Assembly: GCA_019391515.1 (NCBI GenBank)
Contig: JAHXQP010000029.1
Location: 1 to 64,000, forward strand
Length of the DNA: 64,000 nt
Direction: 5' to 3'
From: Clostridiaceae bacterium
GTDB lineage: Bacteria; Bacillota; Clostridia; Tissierellales; Sporanaerobacteraceae
Below, in pieces: positions 55,568-64,000 of this stretch. Under the pieces are notes generated by a model. It was not told the DNA's origin and did not search any database. It worked only from the letters and a program-made list of their open reading frames with translations. The position numbers and the translations under genes are program-made. Position 1 is the stretch's first letter, and every line of letters begins with the position of its first letter.

Positions 55568-57025
55568 TTATTTAATTTCTTTAAGAACTTCAACTAATAG
55601 CTCCCACATATTTTTAGTAGAAAATATACTAAGTTTTTCTCCTGGAGTATGAACATCATACATATTTGGTCCAAAAGAAACCATATCCATTTCTTTAAAC
55701 TTTTCTTTGAAAAGTCCACATTCAAGGCCTGCATGAATTGCAGATATTTCTATTTCTTCCCCAAACTTTTCTTTATAAACCTTTTGGAATACTCCCCTTA
55801 TATAAGAATCTTTTTCATACTGCCATTCTGGATAAGAAGCATATCTTTCCCAATTTCCACCTAATATTTCTGATATAATAGCCATTTTACTTGCCAAATC
55901 TTCTTTTAAACTTCTTACAGAACTTCTTATAGAGCTTTCAAAACTAACTACATCTTCTAAAGTTTTCACTATACCTAAATTATTTGAACTTTCAACTAAT
56001 CCCTCTATTTCCCTACTCATAGTTTGAACACCATTGGGAATTAGTATTAAAGTAGCAATTACTTTTTCAGTGGTTTCATTGCTAAATACTTTATCTATAT
56101 TTATTTCCTTTTTATTTACTTCTATTCTTACATTTTCATCTGTTGATTTTAATTCATTTTTAAACTCTTCTTCTACATTTTTAACTACCTTTTTAAAATC
56201 CAATTCATCTTTTTCGTCTATTAAAACTAGTGCTTCACCACTTCTTGGAATAGCATTGGTCTTTGCTCCACCTTCAACTTTTCCAATACTATAGTCTATT
56301 TCTTTTTTCAATTTATAAAGCAATCTACCCATTAATTTATTTCCATTTCCCCTACCTTGGTCTATTTCCATACCTGAATGACCACCTTTAAGACCTGTAA
56401 TTTCTAAGAGATAAGGTGTTTTACCTTCTTTTGATTTTTCCCATACTATAGGTATTTCTACTCTATCTCTTTCTCCACCAGCACAACTTACTAATAGTTT
56501 TCCCTCTTCTTCCGAATCTATGTTTATTAAGATTTTACCATTAATATGTTTTGGATCCAAGGCAATTGCTCCATCCATACCAGTTTCTTCTGATGTTGTT
56601 ACAAGTACCTCTAGTGGTGGATGAGATATATCATTAGAATCGAGTATTGCTAAACACATAGCCACAGCAATTCCATTATCTGCCCCTAATGTAGTACCTG
56701 TTCCTTTTATATAATCTCCATCAATTTGAAGTTTTATAGGATCTTTTGAGAAATCATGATCTACATATGATTCTTTTTCACAGACCATGTCCATATGTCC
56801 TTGTAAAACTACCGTTGGTGAGTTTTCATATCCTTTAGTACCAGATTTCTTTATTATAATATTTAAAGCCTCATCTTGAATTACCTCTAAACCACGTTCT
56901 TTTGCAAAGTTTACTAAATAATCACTTACCTTTTTTTCTTCACCTGAACAGCGAGGTATCCTAGTTAACTCTTCAAAATAATAAAATACTTTTTCTGGAG
57001 TTAAATTTTCCAATACTCTTGTCAT
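55568..57025 (-). CDS. pepD: Aminoacyl-histidine dipeptidase (PepD, M20)
   Basis: A 485-residue M20C-type dipeptidase. GHMDMVCEK (His ligand), GTTLGADNGIAVAM (bridging Asp), SEETGMDGA (Glu base) and SAIHAGLECGLF (late His ligand) make up the dinuclear zinc site. It cleaves Xaa-His and other dipeptides in the cytosol. The ATG at 57025 is chosen on spacing from GAAGGGATGG. It lies 24 bp after the methyltransferase gene. Confidence 0.9.
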   Translation of the reverse strand: MTRVLENLTPEKVFYYFEELTRIPRCSGEEKKVSDYLVNFAKERGLEVIQDEALNIIIKKSGTKGYENSPTVVLQGHMDMVCEKESYVDHDFSKDPIKLQIDGDYIKGTGTTLGADNGIAVAMCLAILDSNDISHPPLEVLVTTSEETGMDGAIALDPKHINGKILINIDSEEEGKLLVSCAGGERDRVEIPIVWEKSKEGKTPYLLEITGLKGGHSGMEIDQGRGNGNKLMGRLLYKLKKEIDYSIGKVEGGAKTNAIPRSGEALVLIDEKDELDFKKVVKNVEEEFKNELKSTDENVRIEVNKKEINIDKVFSNETTEKVIATLILIPNGVQTMSREIEGLVESSNNLGIVKTLEDVVSFESSIRSSVRSLKEDLASKMAIISEILGGNWERYASYPEWQYEKDSYIRGVFQKVYKEKFGEEIEISAIHAGLECGLFKEKFKEMDMVSFGPNMYDVHTPGEKLSIFSTKNMWELLVEVLKEIK

Positions 57026-57049
57026 AAAAAACCATCCCTTCATTTAAAA

Positions 57050-58465
57050 TTATACTTCAAATATGTATTTATTTTCATATCCAAATACATCTACTACCTT
57101 TATAGCTATATTCCTTCTTGGCTTCTTAGGTAATTTTAATTCAATAAATTCTTCAATTTTATATATATCATTTTCTCTAAAATTTTGCCATCTACTAATA
57201 AACACTTCCTCATTATAATCTGTATCAATACTTATGAAATCTATTAAATTTAAAGAATCCTCTTCCAGTACTTCTTTAACTAATTTCTTGTACTTTTTCT
57301 CAATTGGAATCTTATCTATATCTATTTCATACCCTTCCAATTCAATACTAATTAACTCTCCTTTATCTTTTAGATCCTGTTTATCTATTTCTTTAATCTT
57401 CAATTCCCCATTAGAAGTCAGTTTTTCCCCTTCTAACCTTTGAAGTAGGAACTGATCTCCTTTTATATCTATAATTCTTTTTTGAACAGTTAAGGCTGAA
57501 TGGAGCCCCATATCTGATAGTATCCATCTTCTATTATGTTTTTCTGCAACTGCTGCTGTAGTGCCACTTCCAGCAAAAAAGTCGGCTATTATAGAGTTTT
57601 CATTAGTTGAAGATAAAATAATTCTTTCAAGGAGTTTTTCAGGTTTTTGAGTTGCATAACCTACCCTTTCCTTAGAAGTCCTTCCTACCATATCTATATT
57701 CCAAACATCTTTCATATTTACTAATGTATACCATCCTATATCATCAACAAACTCTTCCACTCCCTTAAATCTATAAGGCTTAAATCCTCTATTATAAGAT
57801 TTCTCCTTTTGTGGATTAAATATATATTTTCTAGTTTTGGAATATAGTAAAATTGTATCATGTTTCCTTGAAAAATATTTTTTACTTACTCCTCCAGATT
57901 TATAGCTCCAAATTATCTCGTTTAAAAACATATCTTCACCAAATATTTCATCCATAAGGATTTTTACATAGTGAACTATATGCCAATCCAGATGTACATA
58001 TATACTTCCTTCATCACTTAACAATTCTTTCATAAGTAAAAGTCTAGGATATAACATTTTTAGATAAGAAACAATTCCTTCTTTCCATATATCTGAATAA
58101 GCAAATTTTTCTATAGTTACTGTTTTGTCTTTTAAAGGCAGCCTTATCTTTGTATTATAATCTGCTTTTGATAAAAATGGTGGATCAATATATATAAGAT
58201 CTATTTTTCCCTTCAAAGAAGGACAACTTTCCCCTTTTATTAATTCTTTCATTATATGTAGATTGTCTCCATAAATAAACCTATTAATAACCTCTTTTTT
58301 TTGAAAATCTCCAACTACTCCTTTAAAAAATCCACCTTCCTCTTTAGAAGGAACTATTATACTTTCTGTTGCAATTGACTGCCCTTTATTTAGAAGCTTT
58401 TCCACTTCCTCTTTTCCATCTTTTACTATATTAGAAAGTTCATCTATTATTAATTTATTCCTCAT
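57050..58465 (-). CDS. Solitary DNA adenine methyltransferase (beta class)
   Basis: A 471-residue N6-adenine or N4-cytosine methyltransferase. The catalytic motif IV IDLIYIDPPFLSK is at about 105-117 and the SAM-binding motif I DFFAGSGTT follows at about 305, the order of the beta group, as in type III Mod subunits. The last 130 residues form an extra domain, probably for recognition. No restriction gene is nearby, so it is likely an orphan or epigenetic enzyme. The ATG at 58465 follows GGAGG. Confidence 0.85.
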   Translation of the reverse strand: MRNKLIIDELSNIVKDGKEEVEKLLNKGQSIATESIIVPSKEEGGFFKGVVGDFQKKEVINRFIYGDNLHIMKELIKGESCPSLKGKIDLIYIDPPFLSKADYNTKIRLPLKDKTVTIEKFAYSDIWKEGIVSYLKMLYPRLLLMKELLSDEGSIYVHLDWHIVHYVKILMDEIFGEDMFLNEIIWSYKSGGVSKKYFSRKHDTILLYSKTRKYIFNPQKEKSYNRGFKPYRFKGVEEFVDDIGWYTLVNMKDVWNIDMVGRTSKERVGYATQKPEKLLERIILSSTNENSIIADFFAGSGTTAAVAEKHNRRWILSDMGLHSALTVQKRIIDIKGDQFLLQRLEGEKLTSNGELKIKEIDKQDLKDKGELISIELEGYEIDIDKIPIEKKYKKLVKEVLEEDSLNLIDFISIDTDYNEEVFISRWQNFRENDIYKIEEFIELKLPKKPRRNIAIKVVDVFGYENKYIFEV

Positions 58466-58590
58466 TTTATCCTCCTTTAAACCCTTATAACTTTTTATTC
58501 TATAAGTTTGTTGAAATACCTTCATCTACCTTTATATTATTAAAATATTAAGATATAGTTTTATTAAATAGTTGATAGGGGGAAAGATTT

Positions 58591-58659
58591 GTGAATATGT
58601 ATAATTCTTTAATAGTAGAACTTCCTGAAGATATTAAAAAAACTATGTATTTTGGATAA
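58591..58659 (+). CDS. Short ORF of a small plus-strand unit, probably a remnant
   Basis: A GTG after GGGGGAAAG opens MNMYNSLIVELPEDIKKTMYFG. Further on the same strand, in another frame, MKNHYRYDLFDN and then VGEIEYRDRLELFQIEITPF are separated by a stop. A clear terminator follows at 58730-58762. The fragments suggest one small gene broken by frameshift. No family recognised. This unit fills the 311-bp gap between the methyltransferase and lipoprotein genes. Confidence 0.35.
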   Translation: MNMYNSLIVELPEDIKKTMYFG

Positions 58660-58729
58660 CTATGAAAAATCATTATAGATATGATCTTTTTGATAACTAA
58701 GTAGGAGAAATAGAATATAGAGATAGATT

Positions 58730-58762
58730 GGAGTTATTTCAAATAGAGATAACTCCTTTTTT
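58730..58762 (+). terminator. Plus-strand terminator
   Basis: GGAGTTAT pairs with ATAACTCC, followed by TTTTTT. The T-run is on the plus strand, implying transcription of the small unit at 58591. Confidence 0.75.
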
Positions 58763-58776
58763 AAATTCTAATTAGC

Positions 58777-59121
58777 CTATTCCACTATTTGTATAGATTT
58801 TGCTACACCTTGTACTGGTTGAGATTCAGCTACTGCTCCATCAAATATAACTTCTACAGTTTGGCCTTCTTTTAAATCTTCAGCTTTTATTTTTTCTTCA
58901 CCCTTGTATATTTTGGTACTATTTTTAATCTCTACATTTGCTTTATCATACATAATGTCTTCCTCTATATCTCCTTCAACAAGTATACTTATTATTTCTT
59001 CTTCCATAATATTTACTTCTGTTATTTCTCCCCTAATTCCAATTTTTTCTTCCTTTTTCCCGCAACCAACAAGTGAAAAAACAATTATTAATATTAATAA
59101 TATTGACACATTTCTCTTCAC
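58777..59121 (-). CDS. Small lipoprotein (YobA/DUF3221-like)
   Basis: A 114-residue lipoprotein. The signal peptide ends at lipobox FSLVGC (C20). The mature domain (IRGEITEVNIMEEEIISILVEG, then KIKAEDLKEGQTVEVIF) looks like the DUF3221 OB-like fold. Function unknown. It stands alone. Confidence 0.75.
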   Translation of the reverse strand: MKRNVSILLILIIVFSLVGCGKKEEKIGIRGEITEVNIMEEEIISILVEGDIEEDIMYDKANVEIKNSTKIYKGEEKIKAEDLKEGQTVEVIFDGAVAESQPVQGVAKSIQIVE

Positions 59122-59232
59122 TTTACCCCCTCCTAAAAATCAAAATTATATTAATTTTCCCAGTCAATATAATCATTTAATATTTCAATTTAAATATAAA
59201 CAGTCTTCCTATATAATAATTCTATCACAAGT

Positions 59233-59275
59233 AAAATAAAAAGTATCTAGCTTTTAGCTAGATACTTTTTATTTT
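59233..59275. terminator. Terminator after nitroreductase
   Basis: AAAATAAAAAGTATCTAGCT pairs perfectly with its complement around TTT, directly after the nitroreductase stop on the minus strand. Confidence 0.9.
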
Positions 59276-59831
59276 ACTTAAATATTAAACTTTGAATATT
59301 TTTTCTAGTTTCTGGTTGTTCCATTTTTTTAAGTTCTTCAGGTAATTTATCTTTTTCACCATATTTACCTACTGCAACAACTGTTAGTATTGAATAATCT
59401 TCTGGTATATTGTATATTTCTCTAGATTTCTTCCTTTTAAATCCTCCCATTGCATGGGTAATAAGGCCTCTTCTTTCTCCCTCAATAGACATATATCCCC
59501 AAGCCGTTCCTGCATCAAACATATGCCAATAATTTTCTTTGTCATTATGTTCAAAACTTTTTTTAGATAGAATCATTATAAGTACCGGAGCACTATCTGC
59601 CCAAACTCGGTTAGAATCCACGATTATACTTCTCATCTTATCCAGCTCTTCATCAGATTTAGCCATAATAAATCGCCAAGGCTGTTCATTGAAACAAGAA
59701 GGAGCATACCTTGCTGCTTCTAAGAGTCCCATTATATCTTCATCATCTATCCTTTCTGTACTAAAAGCTCTTGGTGACCATCTTTCTTTTATCTCTTCTA
59801 AAATTTCAACATTAAAATCTCTCTTTCCCAT
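59274..59831 (-). CDS. Nitroreductase family protein
   Basis: A 185-residue FMN-dependent oxidoreductase. RWSPRAFSTERID is the N-terminal FMN-phosphate motif, AARYAPSCFNEQPWRFI the central one, and AVGKYGEKDKLP the C-terminal one. It reduces nitro or quinone compounds, or carries out another NAD(P)H reaction; the substrate is unknown. It has its own terminator. Confidence 0.9.
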   Translation of the reverse strand: MGKRDFNVEILEEIKERWSPRAFSTERIDDEDIMGLLEAARYAPSCFNEQPWRFIMAKSDEELDKMRSIIVDSNRVWADSAPVLIMILSKKSFEHNDKENYWHMFDAGTAWGYMSIEGERRGLITHAMGGFKRKKSREIYNIPEDYSILTVVAVGKYGEKDKLPEELKKMEQPETRKNIQSLIFK

Positions 59832-59897
59832 AATATCAACCTTTCAAAATATATTGTCATTTAATATATTCCCATAATAACAACAAACAATCATATA

Positions 59898-60413
59898 TTA
59901 GCCTATAACAATTATTTTTTCAGTTTTGAGAGATTTATTTACATCTATTATTCTTTGGTTAGATGATCCCTTAAACTTTAACATTAAACTCTTTTTATCT
60001 ATTTCAAATTTCCCATCTACTAATATATCTGTACTATAAAGTAGTTTTTTCCATCCAGGTACTAAGTCTATATTATCTAAGATTTCCTCATAAGTATAGC
60101 CTGTGTAGGTCATTATATTAAGTCCTAATTCCTTGACCTTTTTAGCTAATACAGCAAAGCTTTTAGGTTGTTCAAAAGGATCTCCACCGCTTAATGTTAC
60201 TCCATCTAATAATGGATTTTCCTTTACCAATTCTATAACATTATCGATTTTCATAAGTTCCCCGCCTTCAAAGGAATGGCTTTCTGGATTATGGCAACTT
60301 TGACAATGATGTTTGCATCCTTGGCCGAAGACAACTAGCCTTATACCTGGCCCGTCTACTATAGACTCCTTAACAATTCCTGCTATCCTTATATATTGAC
60401 TCATATAAGACAC
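59898..60413 (-). CDS. nrdG: Anaerobic ribonucleotide reductase activase
   Basis: A 171-residue radical SAM activase that creates the glycyl radical in NrdD. The cluster motif is FGQGCKHHCQSCHNP (CxxxCxxC), followed by GVTLSGGDPFEQP, which binds SAM. It sits 3 bp after nrdD, so the two are co-transcribed. Such an enzyme works only under anoxic conditions. Confidence 0.95.
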   Translation of the reverse strand: MSYMSQYIRIAGIVKESIVDGPGIRLVVFGQGCKHHCQSCHNPESHSFEGGELMKIDNVIELVKENPLLDGVTLSGGDPFEQPKSFAVLAKKVKELGLNIMTYTGYTYEEILDNIDLVPGWKKLLYSTDILVDGKFEIDKKSLMLKFKGSSNQRIIDVNKSLKTEKIIVIG

Positions 60414-60416
60414 CTC

Positions 60417-62741
60417 TTATTTATAAGAGCAAGAGAAATGCTTCACTCTATCACTTTCTTCAGCTCTTTTTGCATTGTTAAACCTATCCAATGTTCCTAC
60501 AAGATATCCAGTTATGCGGCGAATTCTTTGGAATTTAATATCCCCTTCTTCTCTTCCACACTTAGGACATTTATCTCCTATAATGCCCGTATATCCACAA
60601 ACTGAATCCCTATCTACAGGATGGTTTATAGAGCCATATCCTACTCCCGATTCCTTCATAGCCCTTACTATTTTTTCAAAGGCTTCTAAGTTTTGAGTTG
60701 GATCTCCATCTAATTCTATATAAGTAATATGACCTCCATTAGTCAATTCATGATAAGGGGCTTCTGTTTTTATTTTATGGAAAGCATTGGTTTCATAATA
60801 TACTGGTACATGGAAACTATTTGTATAGTATTCCCTATCTGTTACCCCTTCAATTTCTCCAAAGATTTCCCTATCCATCCCTACAAATCTTCCTGCAGTT
60901 CCTTCTGCTGGAGTTGCTATAAGAGAAAAATTCAGGTTATATTTTTTACTTGCTTTATCCATCTTTTCACGCATAAACCCTATTATCTCTAGTCCTAACT
61001 TTTGAGATTCTTCTGACTCTCCATGGTGTTTTCCAGTCAATGCTTTTAAACACTCTGCAAGTCCTATAAATCCTGTAGTAAGAGTACCATGTTTTAAAAC
61101 ATCTCTTACTTCATCTTCTTTATCTAATTTATCAGAATCTATCCATACGCCTTGACCCATTAAAAATGGATAGTTCTTCACCTTTTTGCGAGCTTGAATT
61201 TTAAATCTCTCAACTAATTGTTCTATGACTAAGTCTACAGTTTTATCTAGTTCTTCAAAAAATAGATCAATATTTTTTTCACTTGTTAGAGCAAGTCTCG
61301 GAAGATTTACAGTAGTAAAGCTTAGGTTTCCTCTTCCATATATGATTTCCTTTGATGGATCATATACATTTGCTGCCACTCTAGTCCTACATCCCATATA
61401 AGCTATTTCTGTTTCAGGATGGCCTGGTTTATAGTATTGTAAATTATAAGGAGCATCTATAAAAGAAAAATTAGGAAATAGTCTTTTCGCACTTACTCTA
61501 CAAGATAGTTTAAATAAGTCATAGTTTGGATCTCCCGGATTATAGTTTACCCCTTCTTTCACTTTAAATATTTGAATAGGAAATATTGGTGTTTCGCCAT
61601 TTCCAAGTCCAGCTTCTGTAGCAAGAAGAAGATTCTTTATTACCATTTTAGCTTCTTGAGATGTATCAGTTCCATAGTTTATGGAACTAAAAGGTATTTG
61701 AGCTCCCGCTCTACTATGCATTGTATTTAAATTATGAATAAGAGCCTCCATAGCCTGATATGTTTTCCTATTTGTTTCTTTGATTGAGTTCTTTTCAACA
61801 AAATCTTGTATTTTATCAACCAGAGATTCATCTTTTAGGAACTCTAATAGATATTGTTTCTCTATTTTTTTATACTCTTCACTTTCAGCTAAAGTAGGAA
61901 TCAAACCCTTCTCTTCTTCTATTTTTATAATTATACTATTAATCTTTTCCTCTAATTCTTCTCCAACCATTAAATTTATAGCTTTAGTTAAATTGTGTCT
62001 ATAAACTTTTTTATACGTTTTTCTTACTCCAGGAGCCATTGCGTAGTCAAAATTAGGAACACTTTGACCACCATGTTGATCATTTTGGTTTGATTGTATT
62101 GCAATACATGCTAGCGCTGCATAACTTTGTATATCCTTAGGTTCCCTTAGGTATCCATGACCTGTACAAAAACCGCCTTTAAACAAATTCAATAAATCAA
62201 TTTGACAACAAGTAGTAGTCAAAGTTAAAAAGTCCAAATCATGTATATGTATATCTCCATTTTTATGAGCATGAGAATGGTCAGGGTTTAGTATAAATAA
62301 ATCATAAAATTGCTTTGCACCTTCAGAACCATATTTAAGCATAGTCCCCATAGCAGTATCTCCATCTATATTAGCATTTTCTCTCTTTAAATCATTATCT
62401 TTAGCTTCTTTAAAGGTTAAATCTTCATAGACCTTCATAAGCCTAGTATTCATTTCCCTAGCTTTGTTTCTTTCCGATCTGTAAAGAATATATTCTTTCG
62501 CTGTTCTAGCATGGCCACTTTCTATAAGTATTTTTTCAACTGCATCTTGAATATCTTCAACCTCTGGAATCTCTCCCTTAAAGTTATCCTCTAAATACAA
62601 TGTTACTTCTTCAGCTAGTTCTAATGCAGTATTATAATCCTGTCCTCCAACGGCTTGAGCTGCTTTAAAAATAGCATTTGCAATTTTTTCTATATTAAAA
62701 GGTACCTCTCTGCCATCTCTTTTTTTAATCTTTGTAATCAT
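60417..62741 (-). CDS. nrdD: Anaerobic ribonucleoside-triphosphate reductase
   Basis: A 774-residue class III reductase. The ATP-cone is at the N-terminus (KIKKRDGREVPFNIEKIANAIF). The catalytic barrel covers most of the rest, and near the end a zinc cluster (CGYTGIIGDKCPKCG) is followed by RITGYLVG with the glycyl-radical glycine. It makes dNTPs in the absence of oxygen. The start is well placed after AAGGAGG. A strong NrdR-box candidate lies upstream. Confidence 0.96.
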   Translation of the reverse strand: MITKIKKRDGREVPFNIEKIANAIFKAAQAVGGQDYNTALELAEEVTLYLEDNFKGEIPEVEDIQDAVEKILIESGHARTAKEYILYRSERNKAREMNTRLMKVYEDLTFKEAKDNDLKRENANIDGDTAMGTMLKYGSEGAKQFYDLFILNPDHSHAHKNGDIHIHDLDFLTLTTTCCQIDLLNLFKGGFCTGHGYLREPKDIQSYAALACIAIQSNQNDQHGGQSVPNFDYAMAPGVRKTYKKVYRHNLTKAINLMVGEELEEKINSIIIKIEEEKGLIPTLAESEEYKKIEKQYLLEFLKDESLVDKIQDFVEKNSIKETNRKTYQAMEALIHNLNTMHSRAGAQIPFSSINYGTDTSQEAKMVIKNLLLATEAGLGNGETPIFPIQIFKVKEGVNYNPGDPNYDLFKLSCRVSAKRLFPNFSFIDAPYNLQYYKPGHPETEIAYMGCRTRVAANVYDPSKEIIYGRGNLSFTTVNLPRLALTSEKNIDLFFEELDKTVDLVIEQLVERFKIQARKKVKNYPFLMGQGVWIDSDKLDKEDEVRDVLKHGTLTTGFIGLAECLKALTGKHHGESEESQKLGLEIIGFMREKMDKASKKYNLNFSLIATPAEGTAGRFVGMDREIFGEIEGVTDREYYTNSFHVPVYYETNAFHKIKTEAPYHELTNGGHITYIELDGDPTQNLEAFEKIVRAMKESGVGYGSINHPVDRDSVCGYTGIIGDKCPKCGREEGDIKFQRIRRITGYLVGTLDRFNNAKRAEESDRVKHFSCSYK

Positions 62742-62842
62742 ATAATTGGCCTCCTTAAAAATTTAACACTTTTATTTTTTATTTTTTGTGATAAACTATA
62801 TTAGTTGTATATTTTAATTTTCACTAGCGATTACTACATGTC

Positions 62843-62877
62843 GTTATTATATAATAACAAACAACTATATATTGTGT
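62843..62877. promoter_or_regulatory. Upstream region of nrdDG with NrdR-box candidate and palindrome
   Basis: CAACTATATATTGTGT (62862-62877) fits the NrdR-box consensus ACACWATATATWGTGT at 14 of 16 positions. A perfect 16-bp palindrome GTTATTATATAATAAC lies at 62843-62858. A weaker box-like sequence is at 62793-62808. NrdR represses nrd genes when dATP/ATP rises; no nrdR gene is in the window. Confidence 0.6.
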
Positions 62878-62939
62878 CAATAGCTTTGGAAAAACCTTAC
62901 TGTTTTAGTCTAGTTTAGAATAATAAGATTGTATATCAT

Positions 62940-62973
62940 TTAAAAAGAGAACCTAGTAGGTTCTCTTTTTAAA
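62940..62973. terminator. Terminator of the degV-type gene
   Basis: TTTAAAAAGAGAACCT pairs with AGGTTCTCTTTTTAAA around AGT, just after the stop at 62990 on the minus strand. Confidence 0.88.
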
Positions 62974-62989
62974 GATTTTAAATTTTAAA

Positions 62990-63823
62990 TTAAAAAGCTA
63001 TAACTATTCCACCATCATTTGCATAAACAGAACTTAATCCGGCCATTTCTACAACTATAATATCCTTAAAATTATACCTTTTACTTATCTCATCCTTAAG
63101 CTTATTTGCTCTTTCTTCATTATTACAATGAGATATTCCAAGTACCCTGTTCTCAATATCCTTTCCTTCTTCTCCTATTATATCAACAAGCCTTCTAAAT
63201 GCTTTTTTAGTACCTCTCACTTTATCAACTAATCTAATATTACCATCTTCATCTGAACCCATAATAGGCTTTATAGATAAAAAGGAAGCAATATGTCCGG
63301 CGATTTTAGTCAGTCTACCACCTTTGATTAAATTATCTAAATTATCAAGTATAAAGAAGGTCTTCATTTCATTAATGTATTGCTCTATTTTATTTACTAT
63401 ATCAAGATTATCATATTTTTCTTGTATAAGCTCAAATATTTTCATACTAACAAGTGTTTCCCCTATTGAGGCACTTTTAGAATCAAATACATGGATAAAT
63501 TTTTCTGCACTATCAGCAATAATATTCTTAGCAAGGATTGCAGAATTACATGTTCCACTTAATTGTGAAGATATTGTTACTACAAATACATTCTTTCCTT
63601 CTTCATATTCTTTAAGAAAATCTCCTGGAGAAGGACTTGACGTTTTAACATGATTTTTACTGTTTTTCATATTTACTAAAAGTTCATCTACATTTAAATT
63701 TTCATCATCTACAAAAGTTTGTCCGTCTATGTCTATTTTTAGCGGAACTAATCCAATATTCATTTGTTTTTTTAATTCCTCATTTAAATCACAGCTACTA
63801 TCACTGACTATTTTGTATTCCAT
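62990..63823 (-). CDS. DegV family fatty acid-binding protein
   Basis: A 277-residue DegV protein. SDSSCDLNEEL at the N-terminus and VKTSSPSPGDFLKEYEEG, followed by TISSQLSGTCNSA, are diagnostic. LIKGGRLTKIAGHIASFLSIKPI is the fatty-acid binding helix-loop. In Gram-positive bacteria this family can carry fatty acids to the FakA kinase; no fakA is in the window. Upstream sequence to 64000 shows nothing else of note. Confidence 0.9.
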   Translation of the reverse strand: MEYKIVSDSSCDLNEELKKQMNIGLVPLKIDIDGQTFVDDENLNVDELLVNMKNSKNHVKTSSPSPGDFLKEYEEGKNVFVVTISSQLSGTCNSAILAKNIIADSAEKFIHVFDSKSASIGETLVSMKIFELIQEKYDNLDIVNKIEQYINEMKTFFILDNLDNLIKGGRLTKIAGHIASFLSIKPIMGSDEDGNIRLVDKVRGTKKAFRRLVDIIGEEGKDIENRVLGISHCNNEERANKLKDEISKRYNFKDIIVVEMAGLSSVYANDGGIVIAF

Positions 63824-64000
63824 TATTTCACCCCATCTTGTTTTAATCGGTGTGTATTTATACTAACATTTATTTCTTTAAGTTACAATAGGGACCCATA
63901 AATTGATCTATTTTATTTTTAAAATTATTAAAAAACACTGAAAATTATAAACTAAATATCTAAATCAATATGACAATATCCTCCAGGATTCTTCTTTAGA

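Overview
The window is AT-rich and gene-dense. Ribosome binding sites are strong (GGAGG), TTG/GTG starts are frequent, and most genes lie on the minus strand. Gene content points to an anaerobic, low-GC Firmicute of the Clostridia/Tissierellia type: class III ribonucleotide reductase NrdD/NrdG, cysteine desulfidase, glutaminase, sigma-54 activators, AddAB, and small clostridial families such as DUF1540, DUF1292 and DUF523. No rRNA or tRNA gene was found, so no finer placement is offered.

Region 1 (1-10760) is a complete type I-B CRISPR-Cas locus of the Cas8b1/Cst1-Cst2 (Tneap) kind. Transcription runs right to left: WYL-domain regulator, a 432-bp regulatory gap, cas6, cas8b1, cas7, cas5, cas3, cas4, cas1, cas2, leader, then an array of 14 identical full repeats plus the end of a 15th, which continues past the left edge. 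The gap is the most interesting stretch. On the opposite strand it holds two degenerate copies of the CRISPR repeat flanking a 25-nt pseudo-spacer (9641-9728). Facing it is a strong-RBS mini-ORF (9449-9484) and a candidate cas promoter with a perfect inverted repeat in the cas6 leader. This looks like a crRNA-like regulatory or antitoxin RNA of the CreA/CreR kind.

Region 2 (10800-24500) begins with cyuA, a cysteine desulfidase. It has a recognisable sigma-54 promoter, three matching upstream dyads and an adjacent sigma-54 activator gene. Next come an ABC-2 efflux pair flanked by decayed remnants of a two-component system, an MFS transporter, two alpha/beta hydrolases on the plus strand, and an intact OmpR/HK pair with a lipoprotein.

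Region 3 (24500-37300) holds a MarR-controlled ABC exporter, a large membrane protein with an alkaline-phosphatase-like ectodomain, an XRE-TPR regulator, an EamA transporter and addBA.

Region 4 (37300-64000) is mainly housekeeping and catabolism: ROK kinase, DUF523, NagZ-like glycosidase, a glutaminase/dipeptide epimerase/sigma-54 activator cluster, a TGS-uridine kinase-like protein, CBS protein, two pseudouridine synthases, peroxiredoxin, HAD phosphatase, two metallopeptidases, a solitary adenine methyltransferase, nitroreductase, nrdDG and DegV. Many of these units are bounded by clear stem-loop terminators.

All coordinates come from reading the sequence and the ORF track. No database search was run, so family names rest on recognised motifs.
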